Assembly (NCBI GenBank): GCA_027625915.1
Contig: JANTQA010000044.1
Location: forward strand, 682,001-746,000
Origin: Anaeramoeba flamelloides
Lineage: Eukaryota > Metamonada > Anaeramoebidae
Direction of reading: 5' to 3'
Length of the DNA stretch: 64,000 nt
Every line of letters starts with the position of its first letter. Position 1 is the first letter of the stretch. Positions 45,301 through 57,110 of the stretch are shown one piece after another. Below the pieces are notes generated by a model, which saw only the letters and a list, made by a program, of their open reading frames with translations, was not told the origin of the DNA and did no database searches. A program made the translations under genes and the position numbers.

Positions 45301-45659
45301 AAATAAAACCATTTTGACCAAGATTGCATACTTTGAAACGTTTTTCATTTCATCCTAAATTTATTGTTCATGTTTTTCCAATCAATAAAGATAATAAAAC
45401 AAAATAGAACTTTTAAAAAAGAAAATTTTGCTCAAAGTAGAGTTTGTTAGGAATTCAAACTTAAAACCTTTTTAAACAAATCGGGGTTTTAAATTATAAA
45501 ACTTTCTAAAAAAACTCAAAATACAAATATTCAAACTTTGAAAACATGAAGAATTAGAACTGATCTCAAAAACAAAACTCTTTTGAACCAAAAATTTCCA
45601 TTCTTCCAAACAAGACTTTTCATTTTTGTTACTTTGTGTTTTATTTATTCTTTTTTTTT
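45301..45659. promoter_or_regulatory. Upstream region of the Ras gene
   Basis: No coding frame and no repeat match. It presumably includes promoter and 5' leader; a short T-rich tract precedes the ATG. No specific site can be named. Confidence 0.3.
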
Positions 45660-46688
45660 ATGACTGAATATAAAATTGTTGTTGTTGGTTCAGGATCTGT
45701 TGGGAAATCAGCACTAACAATTCAACTTGTTTCAAATGTGTTTGTTGAAATTTATGATCCTACAGTTGAAGGTTTGTCGTTCTCTTTGTTCTTTTCAAAA
45801 ACAAACATATTTCAACTTTTTGTTTGTTCATTAAAAAACATTCACAAATGTTTACTGTTAAAGGAAAAATAAAAAGAACAAAATTATCATTCAGCTTTAA
45901 AAAAAAAATCCCTCATAAAGAGAATTAAAAGAAACCATTAAAGATCCCAACTCTAAAAAGGGGAATAATAACCTAGAACCGGTTTGCAAAATTAAGTAGT
46001 TGAATTTTGACTGTGATCTTTCCACAAACATTTTTTCTTCAGATCTAATGAAAAATTTTGTTTAATTTCGTTTACGAATTAATAGATTTTACTTTTTCTC
46101 CATTTTCAGTTTTTACAGCACATTTTCTTTTTTTTAATTCCCTTAATCCAAACCCTTTAAATTTTATTTTACAATTTTTATTCTTTATCATAAATTATCA
46201 TTTAAAAAAAAAAAAATTTTTTTTGTCAAGATTCTTATCGAAGACAAGTAGTAATTGATGAGGAAACATGTTTTTTAAGTATTTTAGATACAGCGGGCCA
46301 AGACGAATTCAGTGCCATGAGAGATACATATATGCGAAACGGAGAAGGCTTTTTGTTAGTCTATGCAATCAATTCTCTCTCAAGTTTTAAAGAAATCCAA
46401 TCCTTTCGAAACCATATCCTAAGGGTCAAAGACGCTGACAATGTGCCAATGGTTCTTGTTGGTAACAAGATTGATCTTGAATCAGATCGAAAGGTCTCGA
46501 CCGAGGAAGGAAAAGAATTGGCAGAACGCTTCGGGTGTTTATTAGTAGAGTCCTCTGCAAAAACTAGAGTAGGTGTCGAAGACGCATTTTATGGTTTGGT
46601 CAGAGAAATTAGAAAGCAATTAGGGAAAGGTGGTGGAGGTGGAGGATCTTCAGGAAAAAAAAGAAAATGGAAATGTGATTTGATGTAA
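45660..46688 (+). CDS. Ras-family small GTPase, two exons, 189 aa
   Basis: Exon 1 (45660-45771) encodes [20 protein letters not shown] to DPTVE; the intron (45772-46230, donor GTTTGT, acceptor TCAAG) splits the Asp codon G|AT; exon 2 (46231-46688) starts [16 protein letters not shown]-binding loops are intact: P-loop GSGSVGKS (G10-S17; Gly12 kept, Ser at 13), effector region YDPTVEDSYR (32-41), DTAGQ with Gln61, NKID, and SSAK. After a Gly/Ser linker (KGGGGGGSS) comes a basic patch KKRKWK and the CAAX box CDLM, expected to be farnesylated for membrane attachment. Gln61 and the core wording favour Ras proper over Rap (Thr61). It is a membrane-bound signalling switch, normally driven by a RasGEF that is not in this window. 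Confidence 0.95.
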
Positions 46689-46939
46689 AAAATTGATTTT
46701 TTTGAACAAAATTTTATTCTTTTCTATTTTTTTTATTAATTTATTTTCTTTCTTTTTTACAAACTTTTGTTTCCTTTACAAATCAATTAAGAAAGAATTT
46801 CTGTTGAACACAACGATTCTTTCTCTTTCTTATTGATTACAACTTAAATTTACAAGCTGAAAAAATAAAAAAAGTGATTTCTTTTTTTTTTTTTTTTTTT
46901 TAATTTTGAAGGGAGGAAATTAATTTCCTCTTATAGCCC

Positions 46940-47260
46940 ACAGGTTTTCCAGAATTTAAAAGAATATAGTAAAATCATAGATTTTTCTCTCTTTAAGGGA
47001 CTAATCTCTATTAAATTTTTTTACCTAAATTTAATAGAGATTGAGAAAATTTTTTGCCAATTACTTAGATTTGAAAACCCTGTTTATTTTCAATATTAAA
47101 CAAATTTCTAGATAAGGAATACTTATTTGAAATTGGTCAAAAAAAAAAAATAATATATACAAGTCCCTTAAATTAAAAAAATCGCAGGCACTCTACGGCA
47201 CACTACAAAACTTGAAGGTACTTGAAGGCACTTGACAGAACTTCCCTATTTTCTAAATTT
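46940..47260. repeat. Hairpin-family module interrupted by a short TTAA element
   Basis: Left part: GGTTTTCCAGAATTTAAAAG to ATTTTTCTCTC. Right part: AAATTAAAAAAATCGCAGGC followed by spacers CACTCTACGGCACA and GGTACTTGAAGGCACTTG. The TTAA element 46993-47171 lies between. Confidence 0.7.
46993..47171. mobile_element. Short TTAA-flanked element (179 bp), also found in the tubulin intron
   Basis: TTAA on both sides; ends GGGACTAATCTC and, in mirror, GGGACTTGTATA. The inner part reads AAATTTAATAGAGATTGAGA. Its reverse complement continues alongside 40783-40900, so the family has at least two members here. Confidence 0.7.
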
Positions 47261-47629
47261 TTGTATCGAAATTTCAATAAAAAAGCATAATTTTCTTTAT
47301 CATTAACCAATGATAAAACAAATAATGAGCCTCTATTTTGAATAATACCAAGAATATTATTCTTTTATTATTCTTATTATTTTTGTTAATTTGAATTAAA
47401 TCATTAATCCAAATTATTCGATTTTATATATACCATGGAGCAATCTCATAAAAATGATCAATATCTTCATCTATTTCTTAGTGATGGTATTTTTTGCATA
47501 AATTGCAAGATTTTGTTTTTATTTTCTTTTTATAATAAATACCAGATCATCTATTTTAATAAGTTGAGGAGTTAAGGAGTTTTAGGATGGAAGTTGAACA
47601 CAGTCATTTTAAATATTGTTTGTCGTTAG

Positions 47630-47706
47630 GTTTTTTTTAATTTAAGAAATAAACAGAAAATTTATAAAATTTTCTGTTGATTTCTTAAATTAAAAAAAAC
47701 CTAGAC
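47630..47706. repeat. Intact AT hairpin module
   Basis: AGGTTTTTTTTAATTTAAGA on the left is mirrored by TTCTTAAATTAAAAAAAACC on the right, with a short loop region around AAATTTATAAAATTTT. This is the uninterrupted form used to reconstruct the insertion site at 32907. Confidence 0.85.
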
Positions 47707-47779
47707 ACGACTGTTTATTTATATTGCTATGGAGTCTAATAATTTTCAAATATTCTTTTTATTTCAGAAATTAAAAAAA

Positions 47780-47911
47780 AAAAACAACGTTAGCTTTTCC
47801 AGAATTTAAAAGAATTGAGGAAAATCTTATAATTTTTCTCAATTCTTTTGAATTATGGAAAAGCTGGAACTCTACAGCACTCTACAGCACTCTGCAGCAC
47901 TCTAGTACACT
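47780..47911. repeat. CCAGAATT hairpin module followed by 10-bp tandem repeats
   Basis: Hairpin TTTTCCAGAATTTAAAAGAA / TTCTTTTGAATTATGGAAAA, then four copies of a 10-bp unit CAGCACTCTA (47866-47911), the tandem form of the GTGCC-type spacer seen elsewhere. Confidence 0.8.
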
Positions 47912-48152
47912 TGTTGACATAATTGTTTGTTTATCTTGTATTTATACCTTTTAATTTTTAAATTTTCTTTTGATTTTCACTGTGAACAAGTTATTATCAA
48001 GCATTCTCTAAATAGGTTTAAATTCTTATTTAGTAATTTAAAGTTTTCTACTTTCTAATTAATTTCGTTGCCTTTTTTTGAATAATTTTAAATTTTTCAT
48101 ATATGTTCAAAAACAAGAATTTCTAATTTCTTTTTGGGTTTAAATTCACATC

Positions 48153-48353
48153 TACCGTCAGTTCCACTTTTAATTCACAAACTTTCAACCAAATTTAAGG
48201 AACAAAAAAAATCTCAAATTAAGGTACATTTTTTAAGAATTTTTTTTTTTCAAATTATTTGACTAGAATTTGAATTTTGTTACTTAATTTGGATTTTTTT
48301 TCGTTTCTTAAATTGCTTTAAAAGTTTATTTCTTCAAAGTGGAAATGACTTTA
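48153..48353. mobile_element. MITE J, degenerate copy (about 200 bp)
   Basis: Begins TACCGTCAGTTCCACTTTTA and ends with the mirror AAAGTGGAAATGACT. Aligns along its length with 49847-50046; the arms have diverged. Confidence 0.65.
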
Positions 48354-48628
48354 ATAATTTCAAGTTGTCTATTTTCCAATTTACGTTTTCATTATCTTTT
48401 TTTTATATATTTCAAACATAAAAATTATTATTTCTTTTTGAGCTTATATCTTTTTTTATAGATTGAAATTCTTACTTTGATAATTTTTTTATTTATTTTT
48501 ATAGATTATCCTAAGATAACACCTCTTAATATTTAAAATTTTGTGACTTTATTATTTTTTTAAACATCAATTGAGTGTCAAAATATTTGAGGGTTAGATT
48601 AAAGATAATTTGACAATCAAATAACTGA

Positions 48629-48857
48629 CTAATAAATTGGTCTAAACATTTGTAGTTTTACACCATTTGCTAATTTTTGTTGGCAAATAATCATTTTTAT
48701 TTTTTTGAAGCTTTCTTCTACTTGTTCAAGTTTTCTTGTAAAAGTTTCTTCTTTTTCAATCCAACTTCCTAAATATTGTATTTCTTTTGATAATTGGTTT
48801 GAATTGAAGATTGTATCAATATTTGAAATCATTCCAAATTCTTGGGTATTTTTATAA
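48629..48857 (-). CDS. Candidate last exon, 75 aa, phase-compatible with the PUF gene
   Basis: Acceptor AATATCAG at 48858-48859, then an open frame including YKNTQEFGMISNIDTIFN, LSKEIQYLGSWIEKEETF and KLEQVEESFKKIKMIICQQK to TAG. Coiled-coil-like, ordinary composition. Joining the PUF exon ending at 50057 (donor GTAAAT) makes a Cys codon (TG|T) and keeps the frame, replacing the alternative PUF ending TTLKKW. It could instead belong to another, unrecognised gene. Confidence 0.45.
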
Positions 48858-49846
48858 CTGATATTAATAAAAAAGTGATCTCTTAATGATTAACCCTCCC
48901 CCACTACCAATAATTTTTTTTTTATTTCAAATTATTTTTGTTATTTTGTTATATTTCTTAATATTTATTTATTATTTTTTTTTTAATAGCAGTTGGGACA
49001 AAAATGCAAAACAGAAAAGAAAAGTGAAAAATGATTTTTTAATTTATAAAATTATTAGAACCAGAAAATAAAAAGTAAAATCAATTAAAAGAAGAAACCA
49101 ATAAACTTGAGAAAGAATAATTGGAAATATATTATTCCCATGGTTCAAACAAATACAATTTAATCATCTTTATTATCGAAATTGTTGGTGTAGTTTTGGA
49201 GATCTCAAAGATAGTCTATTTTACCCAAAACTTTTTTTATAATAGACCAATCAAAGAAAAGCCCCAGTGAAAAGAATGTATTAGAAAAAACTGTTATTGT
49301 GTTGAATCCTCTATTTTATGTATATTTATTTATTTTTTTTTTGAAACAATGATATTTTGAATTTTCACAAAGATTCTCAATTAACAATTCAGTTTTGATT
49401 TTATTTCCCCAACTGTTATTAAAATAAAAAAAAAAACATAAATATAAACAAAAATAAACCAAAATAACAAAATGTAAATAAAAACTCTACCAATAAGTAA
49501 AAAAATTTATTCCAGAAAATTGGGAAACAATTTTTAGTTAATAACAAATTCAATTTTTTGTTTTATAAAAGTATTATAAAAATGTTATAATAATAAAAAA
49601 AAAAAAAAGAATATTTTGGTAATTTTTATAAGAAGAGTGATTTTATAATCTCAAAATTTTTCAAAAATTGAAAAAAAAATAAAAAAAAATAAATTAAAAT
49701 GTTAAATTATCAAGTTTAATAAACATATTACAAATAATTATATTTTAATAATAACAATAATCAGAATTTGATTCTGTTTTTTTCTCATACTAATTATTGT
49801 TATTATGATTTTCTATTTTATAAATTCGAATACAAGCTCCCCTTGA

Positions 49847-50046
49847 TACAGTCAGTTTCACTTTTAAGGCACAAACTTTCAACAAAATTTAAGGCACAAT
49901 AAATATATCAAATTAAAGCACAAAATTCAAATTCTAGTAAAAATTAATTGTAAAAAAAAAATTCCAAATTTTGTGCCTTAATTTGAGATTTTTTTGTGCC
50001 TTAAATTTCGTTGAAAGTTTGTACCTTAAAAGTGAAACTGACTGTA
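49847..50046. mobile_element. MITE J, intact palindromic copy (200 bp), TA-flanked
   Basis: TACAGTCAGTTTCACTTTTA and its exact mirror TAAAAGTGAAACTGACTGTA; the arms extend about 75 bp each, with AAGGCACAAACTTTCAAC in both. TA at both ends and the CAGT start suggest a Tc1/mariner-type non-autonomous element. It lies 8 bp inside the presumed intron after the PUF repeats. Confidence 0.85.
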
Positions 50047-50056
50047 TTTAATTTAC

Positions 50057-50754
50057 CATTTTTTAAGTGTGGTACTTCTTTGCCAGGATTTACTTTTCAC
50101 ATGCCCCATATTTCTTTTTTGATTAAGTGTAAGATTCTCTGTTAAAGTGGTATTTCTATAGATTTTTTGTTGAATTTTTTTCATGTATCTGGTTTTTTTC
50201 AAAGAAGGAAGGTGCTGGAAGATCACATCGCTTAGCTTTTCATTATCCTTATCATTTGCAACATCTAAAGCAGTTTGAATTACATAATTTGCATAACGGT
50301 CTTTTAATAATTTCAAAATTCTATTTTTTGGCATATTAATTAATTCATATATCAAAAATTGTTTATATTTATTGTGAAAGACTTTTAAACATTTTTCAAC
50401 AACATTTGAACTGAATTTTTAAATAGAAAACGAATATAAATTTTCCTTGAAAACATTTGCTAATTTTTCCGATACAAAGCCTTTGTCCAAAATGTATTGT
50501 ATAACATAATTCGCATACCGGTCACAAATCAAAATAAATGAAGGTTCAGTAATCGTTTGAACAATTCATTCCAAATCCTGATATTTTGCTGAATCGATAC
50601 ATCTTTGCATTACACAACAGCCATGCTTATGGGTCGAAATTACAACACAATGTTTCACCATTCCTTGATAAATATATTTTTTATCTTCTTCAGTTAATTT
50701 AAGTAAGCATTTTTGTAATATATGATTTCCATTTGGATCATTTGTTAATTCAAC
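50057..50754 (-). CDS. PUF repeats 4-8 (exon), two in-frame stops
   Basis: Opens after acceptor TTCAAAAG as VELTNDPNGNHILQKCLLKL. Repeat 5 reads THKHGCCVMQRCIDSA, repeat 6 CDRYANYVIQYILDKG, repeat 7 KFSSNVVEKCLKVF and repeat 8 KDRYANYVIQTALDVA, followed by the conserved closing wording SLKKTRYMKKIQQKI. Base-contact triplets by the known PUF code: N-H/Q (U), C-C/Q (A), N-Y/Q (U), S-N/E (G), N-Y/Q (U). A TGA follows QDLE and a TAA precedes KFSSNVVEKC. Each would be one C-to-T change from an Arg or Gln codon. Confidence 0.8.
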
Positions 50755-50894
50755 CTTTTGAATTTTGTGATTTTTATTTTTATTTTTATTTTTTATTTTT
50801 TATTTTATTGTTTTTCAAACAAAAGAAATAAAATAAATTATGAATAACATAGTATTTAATTTTTTTATCAGTTTAATGGGATAGGAGTTCATAT

Positions 50895-52110
50895 AAAGTA
50901 TTTCCAAAAAAGTGGTACATTTTTTTTAAATTTCATAAAAATTCTCTTTGTTAATTATTTCTATTCGTAAAATGGTGATATAAAATTAAACCAATGTTAA
51001 TACTGATCGGAATCATATATCAGTGGCTATTGGATCTATTTCAAAATATATAAATTGAAATATTTCCAAAAAAATGAAAGAAAAATTACACACTTTTTTT
51101 GAAAAAACAAGTTATAGCTAATTTCAATAAAAGATATTTCAAAATAAACTTTGTTTATGCCAAAATGTATCCAAAAAAATTCTTCAAATATCAATTATTG
51201 TTTAATAATTGACCCACAAAGAATAAATAAGAAATAAATATAATAATGCACACATCAGAGAATAGCTGACATCCATTGGGAAATAAAAATAATATTTAAA
51301 TCACTAGATTTACTTAAGAATTGAAAAAATCAAAATTCTTAGGGAAACCCATTGAGAAAAACATAAACAAGGTTCATTTTCATCTTGAATTGAAGAGCGA
51401 AAGAAAAATACCAATAGAAATAAAGATGATTTTTTTACAATCATGTTCACTATTTCATTAACATTAAAATAACAAGTTTTTACTAAGGTAGTTACAGATC
51501 TTGTAATAAAAAAAAAATTTGCAAATGAATTACGTATAAATGGAAAAGATCGAAAAATAAAAAAAAATAAAAATGTGAAAAAATAATTTCTATTTTGAAA
51601 TTTCCAAAATTAATTTTTTCTTCTAATATCCATTCAAACTCTTTCAAAACATTTAATCCATTCTCAACAAGGGAGTATACCTTGACATGAAAAGAGTTTG
51701 TATTAATCAAAATATTTCCAAAAAATGAAAAAAAAAATCTTTTTTTAGAGAAAAACAATGTATGATAAATTTCAATAAAAAACGTGACAAATTATGATAA
51801 TGATACAAAAGAATTTTTAAACAATAAAATGTATTTATATGTTTTCAATTTTATTTGAAAATTTTATCAAGATTAAACTTGTTAGGAAAAATGGATTTTT
51901 AATATGAAAAAGAAGAAAATAATCACCCCCAATTTTCACCCCTAAACATATCATAATAAAATTGAGATTAGAAATTTTGATATCTATGACGAAAAAAATA
52001 AATTGGATTATTATGAAGAATCTATAAATGATAACGAGTAATTTTTGACACTTAAAAAGTTATATTAGAATTGGATTTAATAAAGTTATTTTTTTTTTTT
52101 TTGAAACCAA
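50895..52110. mobile_element. Family E transposon copy, composite, inside a PUF intron
   Basis: Starts TAAAGTATTTCCAAAAAAGT. Bases 51060-51500 match 22600-23330, and 51740-52095 match 8590-8990 of copy 1. A second ATATTTCCAAAAAATGAAA at about 51710 repeats wording found at 51060, so the element may be a dimer or have an internal duplication. The right end is eroded near 52110. Confidence 0.6.
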
Positions 52111-52230
52111 AGCTAAAAAAAAAATTAATATAAAATAACCTTTTTTCTAGGCATGTTTATATTGGTTATTTCTAGAAAAAAAATCTTTGTTAGATAATAC
52201 TCTACTGATTCTGAGTATTATTGGTTTTTT

Positions 52231-52262
<32 letters not shown>

Positions 52263-53198
52263 GGAAATAAATAGTTGAGTTTTTGATTAAAGTCTCTAAA
52301 TATATAACAATAGAAGAGACAGACAGAAGAAATGTTAATTTTCTCTAGATCTTAATTAACCAGTTATGTTTTTTCTTTTAAAAAAATAGAATACAAAAGG
52401 TGTTGTTATTGGAAAATGTTATTTATTTTGAGAGTTTAAAGAGGATGAAGGAAATAACTTTATAAAAATGTTTAAATTTAGTAAAAATTAATTTTTTAGT
52501 TGAGAGTAATTACTTTTAATACTTTTATTAGAATTCCAAAATTCGTCTAGTTTTAATGATCTTAAAAAAAAATGACTAAAAAAATTTTTAAGAATTTTTT
52601 CTTATTTTTTTTTAATTAATTTTATATCATTGAAAATCCTCACCTTTTCAACAAATAATAACTCACGCAATTTGACTCATTGTTTCGAAAATGAGAAATA
52701 TATATATATATATATATATCTTTCTGGGTGTTATAAATATCACCCTATCGAAAAAAATATATTGCTTATTTTCTCAACTTCGCACAAATAACGAAACATA
52801 TTTTAAAACGAATTTTACCTACTTTTTTGATAATAACTTATATATAAAAAAAAGAAAGATATATATGTAAGGACATAGATTTGCCTTCTTTGATTTTCAT
52901 TTTTTTTTTTCACACTCCCAGAATAGAATTCGAATCTGGAAAATTTTTGAAAATTGTTAAGGGTAGATTTTGTTCAGCGTATATAAGCTTAATTTCAAAA
53001 ATAGGGGCAAATTTTTGATTGAAAAAAAAATGTTGTTTCTCATTTAGTGAATACCAAAACTCAACCCAGAAAAATCAGAACTTAAAACTAAAAAATAACT
53101 GTCTAAAACACCCTTTTCTGTTTTAATTATTATTTCTAATAAAAGAATAGAGAAAAGAAACCCATTAAGAAAAAAATAAATCTGACCCTATTTTTGAA
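52111..53198. other. Intron-like non-coding stretch
   Basis: Contains a long T tract (about 52235-52261) and an (AT) run (52698-52719). It lies inside the presumed 4.6-kb PUF intron. I see no gene. Confidence 0.4.
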
Positions 53199-53363
53199 AT
53201 GATTTTTCATCTTAAAATTATCCATTTAAGATTCATCATTGCTTCCAAGAACCTTTTGAAACAACTTTCCATCAGAGTTATCAGATTTTTACTATTTACC
53301 CATTTGGTATCAACCCAAACTTTCCTTGATACCTTTTTCAAGATAAAAAGAATCTCAACAAAA

Positions 53364-53426
53364 GAAAGAAAAAGAAAAAGAAAAAGAAAAAGAAAAAGAA
53401 AAAGAAAAAGAAAAAGAAAAAGAAAA
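53364..53426 (+). repeat. (AAAAAG)n microsatellite, about ten copies
   Basis: A perfect 6-bp period that creates the Lys/Arg run of a spurious plus-strand frame and the Leu/Phe run on the minus strand. Neither frame is accepted as a gene. Confidence 0.9.
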
Positions 53427-54268
53427 GAAAACGAAAACAAAACCAATTTTTTGAATGTACAACAAAGAACTCAAAGATAAAATGAATACGATCACATTCA
53501 TCACATTGTCTCAAAATGAAAGAGAAAAGAAGATCTTATTTGATCTTGCTATTTCTTCACTTTTCAAGGAACCATTGTAACTCATTAAAGCAAATTTGGT
53601 TGATACTTGTTTTCGAAGCAAACACTTCTTGGGTGTTTTACTTTCTTTGAATTTTACAATCCCTTTCCCCAATGCTAATTAATCTCATCTCTTGAATATT
53701 AACGGTTTTCAAAAATGTTCTTGTTCATTCAACATAAAAATAAAAATATGGAATCATTTTGAAAGAAAAATTGCAAAAAAATGAATTCAACTTTGGGAAA
53801 TTTTCATTAAAAGAAGATTGTTTCTTGATATTAAATATTCAATAATGACTTTTAAAAGATATTGGGTTCAGAATATTTGGTTAACACAACACACATACCA
53901 ATAATTTAGAAAATACTAATGATGACCCTATTTTTGAAATTTAGCTTATTGGGTGGTTTTATAAAAGTTAGGAATAAAAATTTTCAAACTTTTTTGGTCA
54001 AACTGGCTGATTTGTTCTTTCTAGCAGTTAGAGTAGAATATGTATATTCTTGTCAACCTCACTGTTTTTAAAATGATTGGAAACAAAATAAATTATTTTC
54101 CAATAATTTTAGTCAAGTAATTATTTGAAAAATGTTATTTTTAAAAGTTAAGAACACTTTTTTTATTTGTTTTGTAGATAACTTTTTTAAAAAATAAAAT
54201 TAAATTATAGTAACAAAAAATAAAAGTTTGCTCAAGATAAAATAGTTTTTTTGTTTTGATAAGTATGG

Positions 54269-55270
54269 TTAAGGGTCTATTCGTTCACCGTGGATTTACT
54301 CCATACTTGAGGAGTGGCTTGAAAGAAAAAAGGGTATTGTGAAATTTGCCCTTCTTTTGAGAGACAAAATTCAATATAAAAAAAAAATTGAGAGGATCCC
54401 TTTGACAAAAAGATCAATCCATAAAAAAAAAAGTTTACAAGCATTCTCATTGTCAAAAAATTCAATTGAAAAAAAAAAAAAAGTTTCTAGTAATCTCGTT
54501 GGCAAAAAATTCGATTAAAAAAAATGAGTTTGAAAAATTATCAATGACAAAATTCAAATAACAAAATAAAAATTAATTGAGAGGATCTCATTGACAATTC
54601 ATTTAATCAAAAAAAAAAGTTTGAAAAATTCTCAATTCCAAAAAATTAAAATTTTGAAAAAAAAAATCACTTGTTTCTTTTTTTAAATTTCCAAAGGGTT
54701 AAATAATTTCAATTTAAAACAAAATGTTTTCTAAAAGTCTAAAATCAATAGAATTCGATTTTAATCTAATATGTGGTTATATAGTAACCCTCTATATTTG
54801 ACAAAGTAAGGATTTTGTAAGATTCTTGAGAAAAAATAATTCATTTGAGAATAGAAAAAAATGAAAAAAAAAAAATCTTTTCGAGATCCCAAAAAGTGCA
54901 AAAGAGCGACACTTCAAAACTAACACATTTGTTTTCTAGAAATTATATATTCGAATTCATTCAAATTGGAAATTGAGTATTGTTCTTTTGGTTTTTTTTT
55001 CAAAAAATTTACTCTTTTTTGATTGTTGATTTTTGGAGACTGATCGCACTAAACATAAGTTGGATAATTTTTGATTGTTATTAAGCATTTATAAAAATTT
55101 CTCAAATTTTTTTTTTTCCATTTCAAAAAACTTTTTTTAACCTCAATTTTTTTGACCCTTAAACAAACTTTTTTGATGAAAATAATGTTTTTTTTACTCC
55201 ACAGTTTTAAATTGGTTGTGATTATTGTAAATGGGTGAACTTTGCAAGTATTTTTAAGGACTTTTAAGAT
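54269..55270 (+). mobile_element. TTAA-GGG element, family K, copy 1, with internal degenerate tandem repeats
   Basis: Starts TTAAGGGTCTATTCGTTCAC, like copy 2 at 62841 (TTAAGGGTCTACTCACTTAA). Bases about 54390-54680 are four degenerate units of 60-70 bp around GAGGATCTCATTGACAAAAA and TTCAATT. The right end is not found and the limit is approximate. No coding frame. Confidence 0.55.
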
Positions 55271-55359
55271 TCTAAATATTTTTTTTTTTTGTTATAGGTT
55301 AAGAAATCACAAAGAAATAATACAAAAAAAAAATAAATAAAAAAAAAAAATATAATTAC

Positions 55360-55758
55360 CAATGATGTTTTAATTCCATGAATTAAAATTGAGGAATGAT
55401 CTGGATGATCAATTAATTCGATCATCTTTGGAACTGCTCTAGTACCATATTGATTTAAAGAAATTGAAGGAAGTTCAGGTGAAATTTGTTTAAAAATTAA
55501 AGTTTTATCCTCGATAGTAGCATATTCGAACAGTTTTTGAATTAAATAATTACGAAAAGGATCAATTATGATTTCAATTAAGTGATTATAAATTTCGTCC
55601 AGAATTATTTTTTTGATTTTTGTTTCTTGTGTATTTTCTATTTGTTTTTGTAAAAATTGGCATCCAAATTGCTCTTTTGCAACTAAATAAATTCTTCCAA
55701 TTACATCATCAATAGATGTAAATCTTTTATAATTTGAATTATTTGGTACCTTTCCAGA
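55360..55758 (-). CDS. PUF repeats 1-3 (exon)
   Basis: From acceptor TTCTCTTAAAG to donor GTAATT, 133 codons, phase 0 at both ends. Begins SGKVPNNSNYKRFTSIDDVI, then repeat 1 IYLVAKEQFGCQFLQKQIEN, repeat 2 IIIDPFRNYLIQKLFEYA and repeat 3 SLNQYGTRAVPKMIELID, closing HGIKTSL, which continues naturally into VELTNDPNGNH of the next exon. Base-contact residues: C-Q/Q (A), N-Y/Q (U); repeat 3 has T-R/P, which has no standard reading. Combined with repeats 4-8 the predicted target is UGUAU-N-UA. Confidence 0.82.
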
Positions 55759-56299
55759 CTTTAAGAGAATTTCATAGTTTAAGGTTTTATTAGGTACATA
55801 TTTAAATAATTAAGAAAAATTATTTGATTAAACAAAGAATTAATAAAATCATAATATACAAAGAATAATAATAAATTGTATAAAATTTATTATTTATGAT
55901 TAAAAAAAAAGTAAGATATTAAAAGATCTAGTAGAATTTAATATTTCATTATAATAGAGAAGCGATAATGGACCAGTGGGTATACGTTCAATTTACGTAT
56001 AGAGAAGGTTTAGAAAATTAATCTTGGTAACCAATTATTTTTAATTGCTAATCAATTTCTCAAAAAAATATAAAAATCCACCCAGTTGTATTTTTAATTA
56101 AAAAAATAGAAAAAATACTTCATATATCTAATTCTTTGAAGAAATAGTCTGATCGATTTGAATTCTTTTTTGGACTATTCCAAAATAGAATCGAATTGGA
56201 ACAAAACACCTCTCCGTTGATTGATGGAGCTGATTCGATTGTTGAAAGAATTTGCCATATTCACTTGGTTCAACAGTATCTTTAATTCAAATTATGGAT

Positions 56300-57110
56300 T
56301 CAGAAAGTGTAGGTGAGTGCCTTGGTTTTCTTGAAGTTTTTTGTTTTATTTGTAAGAGTTCTAGGTTTTCTGTGATTTTTCTATTTTATTTCAAAAATCT
56401 ATTGATTTTTTTTCGGTTTTTTTGAGGTTTTCTATTTTATTTGTTATTTTCATTAGGTTTTTTTTACTTTTCGAAATAAACCGAAAATTTATTAAAATTT
56501 TCTGTTTATTTCAAAAAGTAAAAAAAACCTAGAACACTTCACAAATTAACAGAAAACTCAAGAAAATCGAACAGCTGTTTTTTAGTTTATAAAAAAAATT
56601 ATTAAAGGTTTCTTTTAATTTCTTAAATTAAAAAACCTAACGGCTGTTTTCTTGAGATTTTCAGATTTTACTAATAAACTTAAAACTCAAGAAAAGTTAA
56701 AATAAGTTTACCCGAATTCAAAAAAGAATTAAGTAAAATTTAAGATTTTGTTCAATTCTTTTAAATTCTGAAAAATCTAATGAAAAGTGTCGGTAGAGTG
56801 CCTTCAAGCGCCTAGGTTTCTTTTATTTTTTGGAATAAACCGAATTTTTTTTTAATTTCCAGTTTCTTTTAAAATTTAAAAAACACCTAACGTTAAGTGC
56901 CGTCGAGTATCGTCAAGGGCCTAACTTTTTTATGGTTCAAAAGAATTGAGTAAAATCTAATATTTTACTCAATTCTTTTAAATTCTGAAAAGATAAAGAC
57001 GGTTTTTTTTACAAATTTTAAAGATTTTAAATTAAAAGAAAATTTCAAAAATTTTCTTTTTATTTCTTATTTTTTAAAAAAATCTAAAGGTGTTTTTTTT
57101 TTAATTTTGT
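56300..57110. repeat. Largest hairpin-family cluster, inside a PUF intron
   Basis: About eight modules in a row: TTTTTTACTTTTCGAAATAA / TTTCAAAAAGTAAAAAAAAC-type AT hairpins, CAATTCTTTTAAATTCTG-type hairpins, and spacers AGTGTCGGTAGAGTGCC and AAGTGCCGTCGAGTATCG. Module order and orientation vary, showing repeated insertion of hairpins into hairpins. Confidence 0.75.

Noticed and set aside
53199-53720. Possible coding frames on either strand around the AAAAAG microsatellite
   Set aside because: Some wording looks coding-like, but the frames are driven by the microsatellite or broken by stops, with no splice support.
54390-54680. CRISPR-like array
   Set aside because: Units are degenerate with no constant spacer length; they belong to a transposon, and the genome is eukaryotic.
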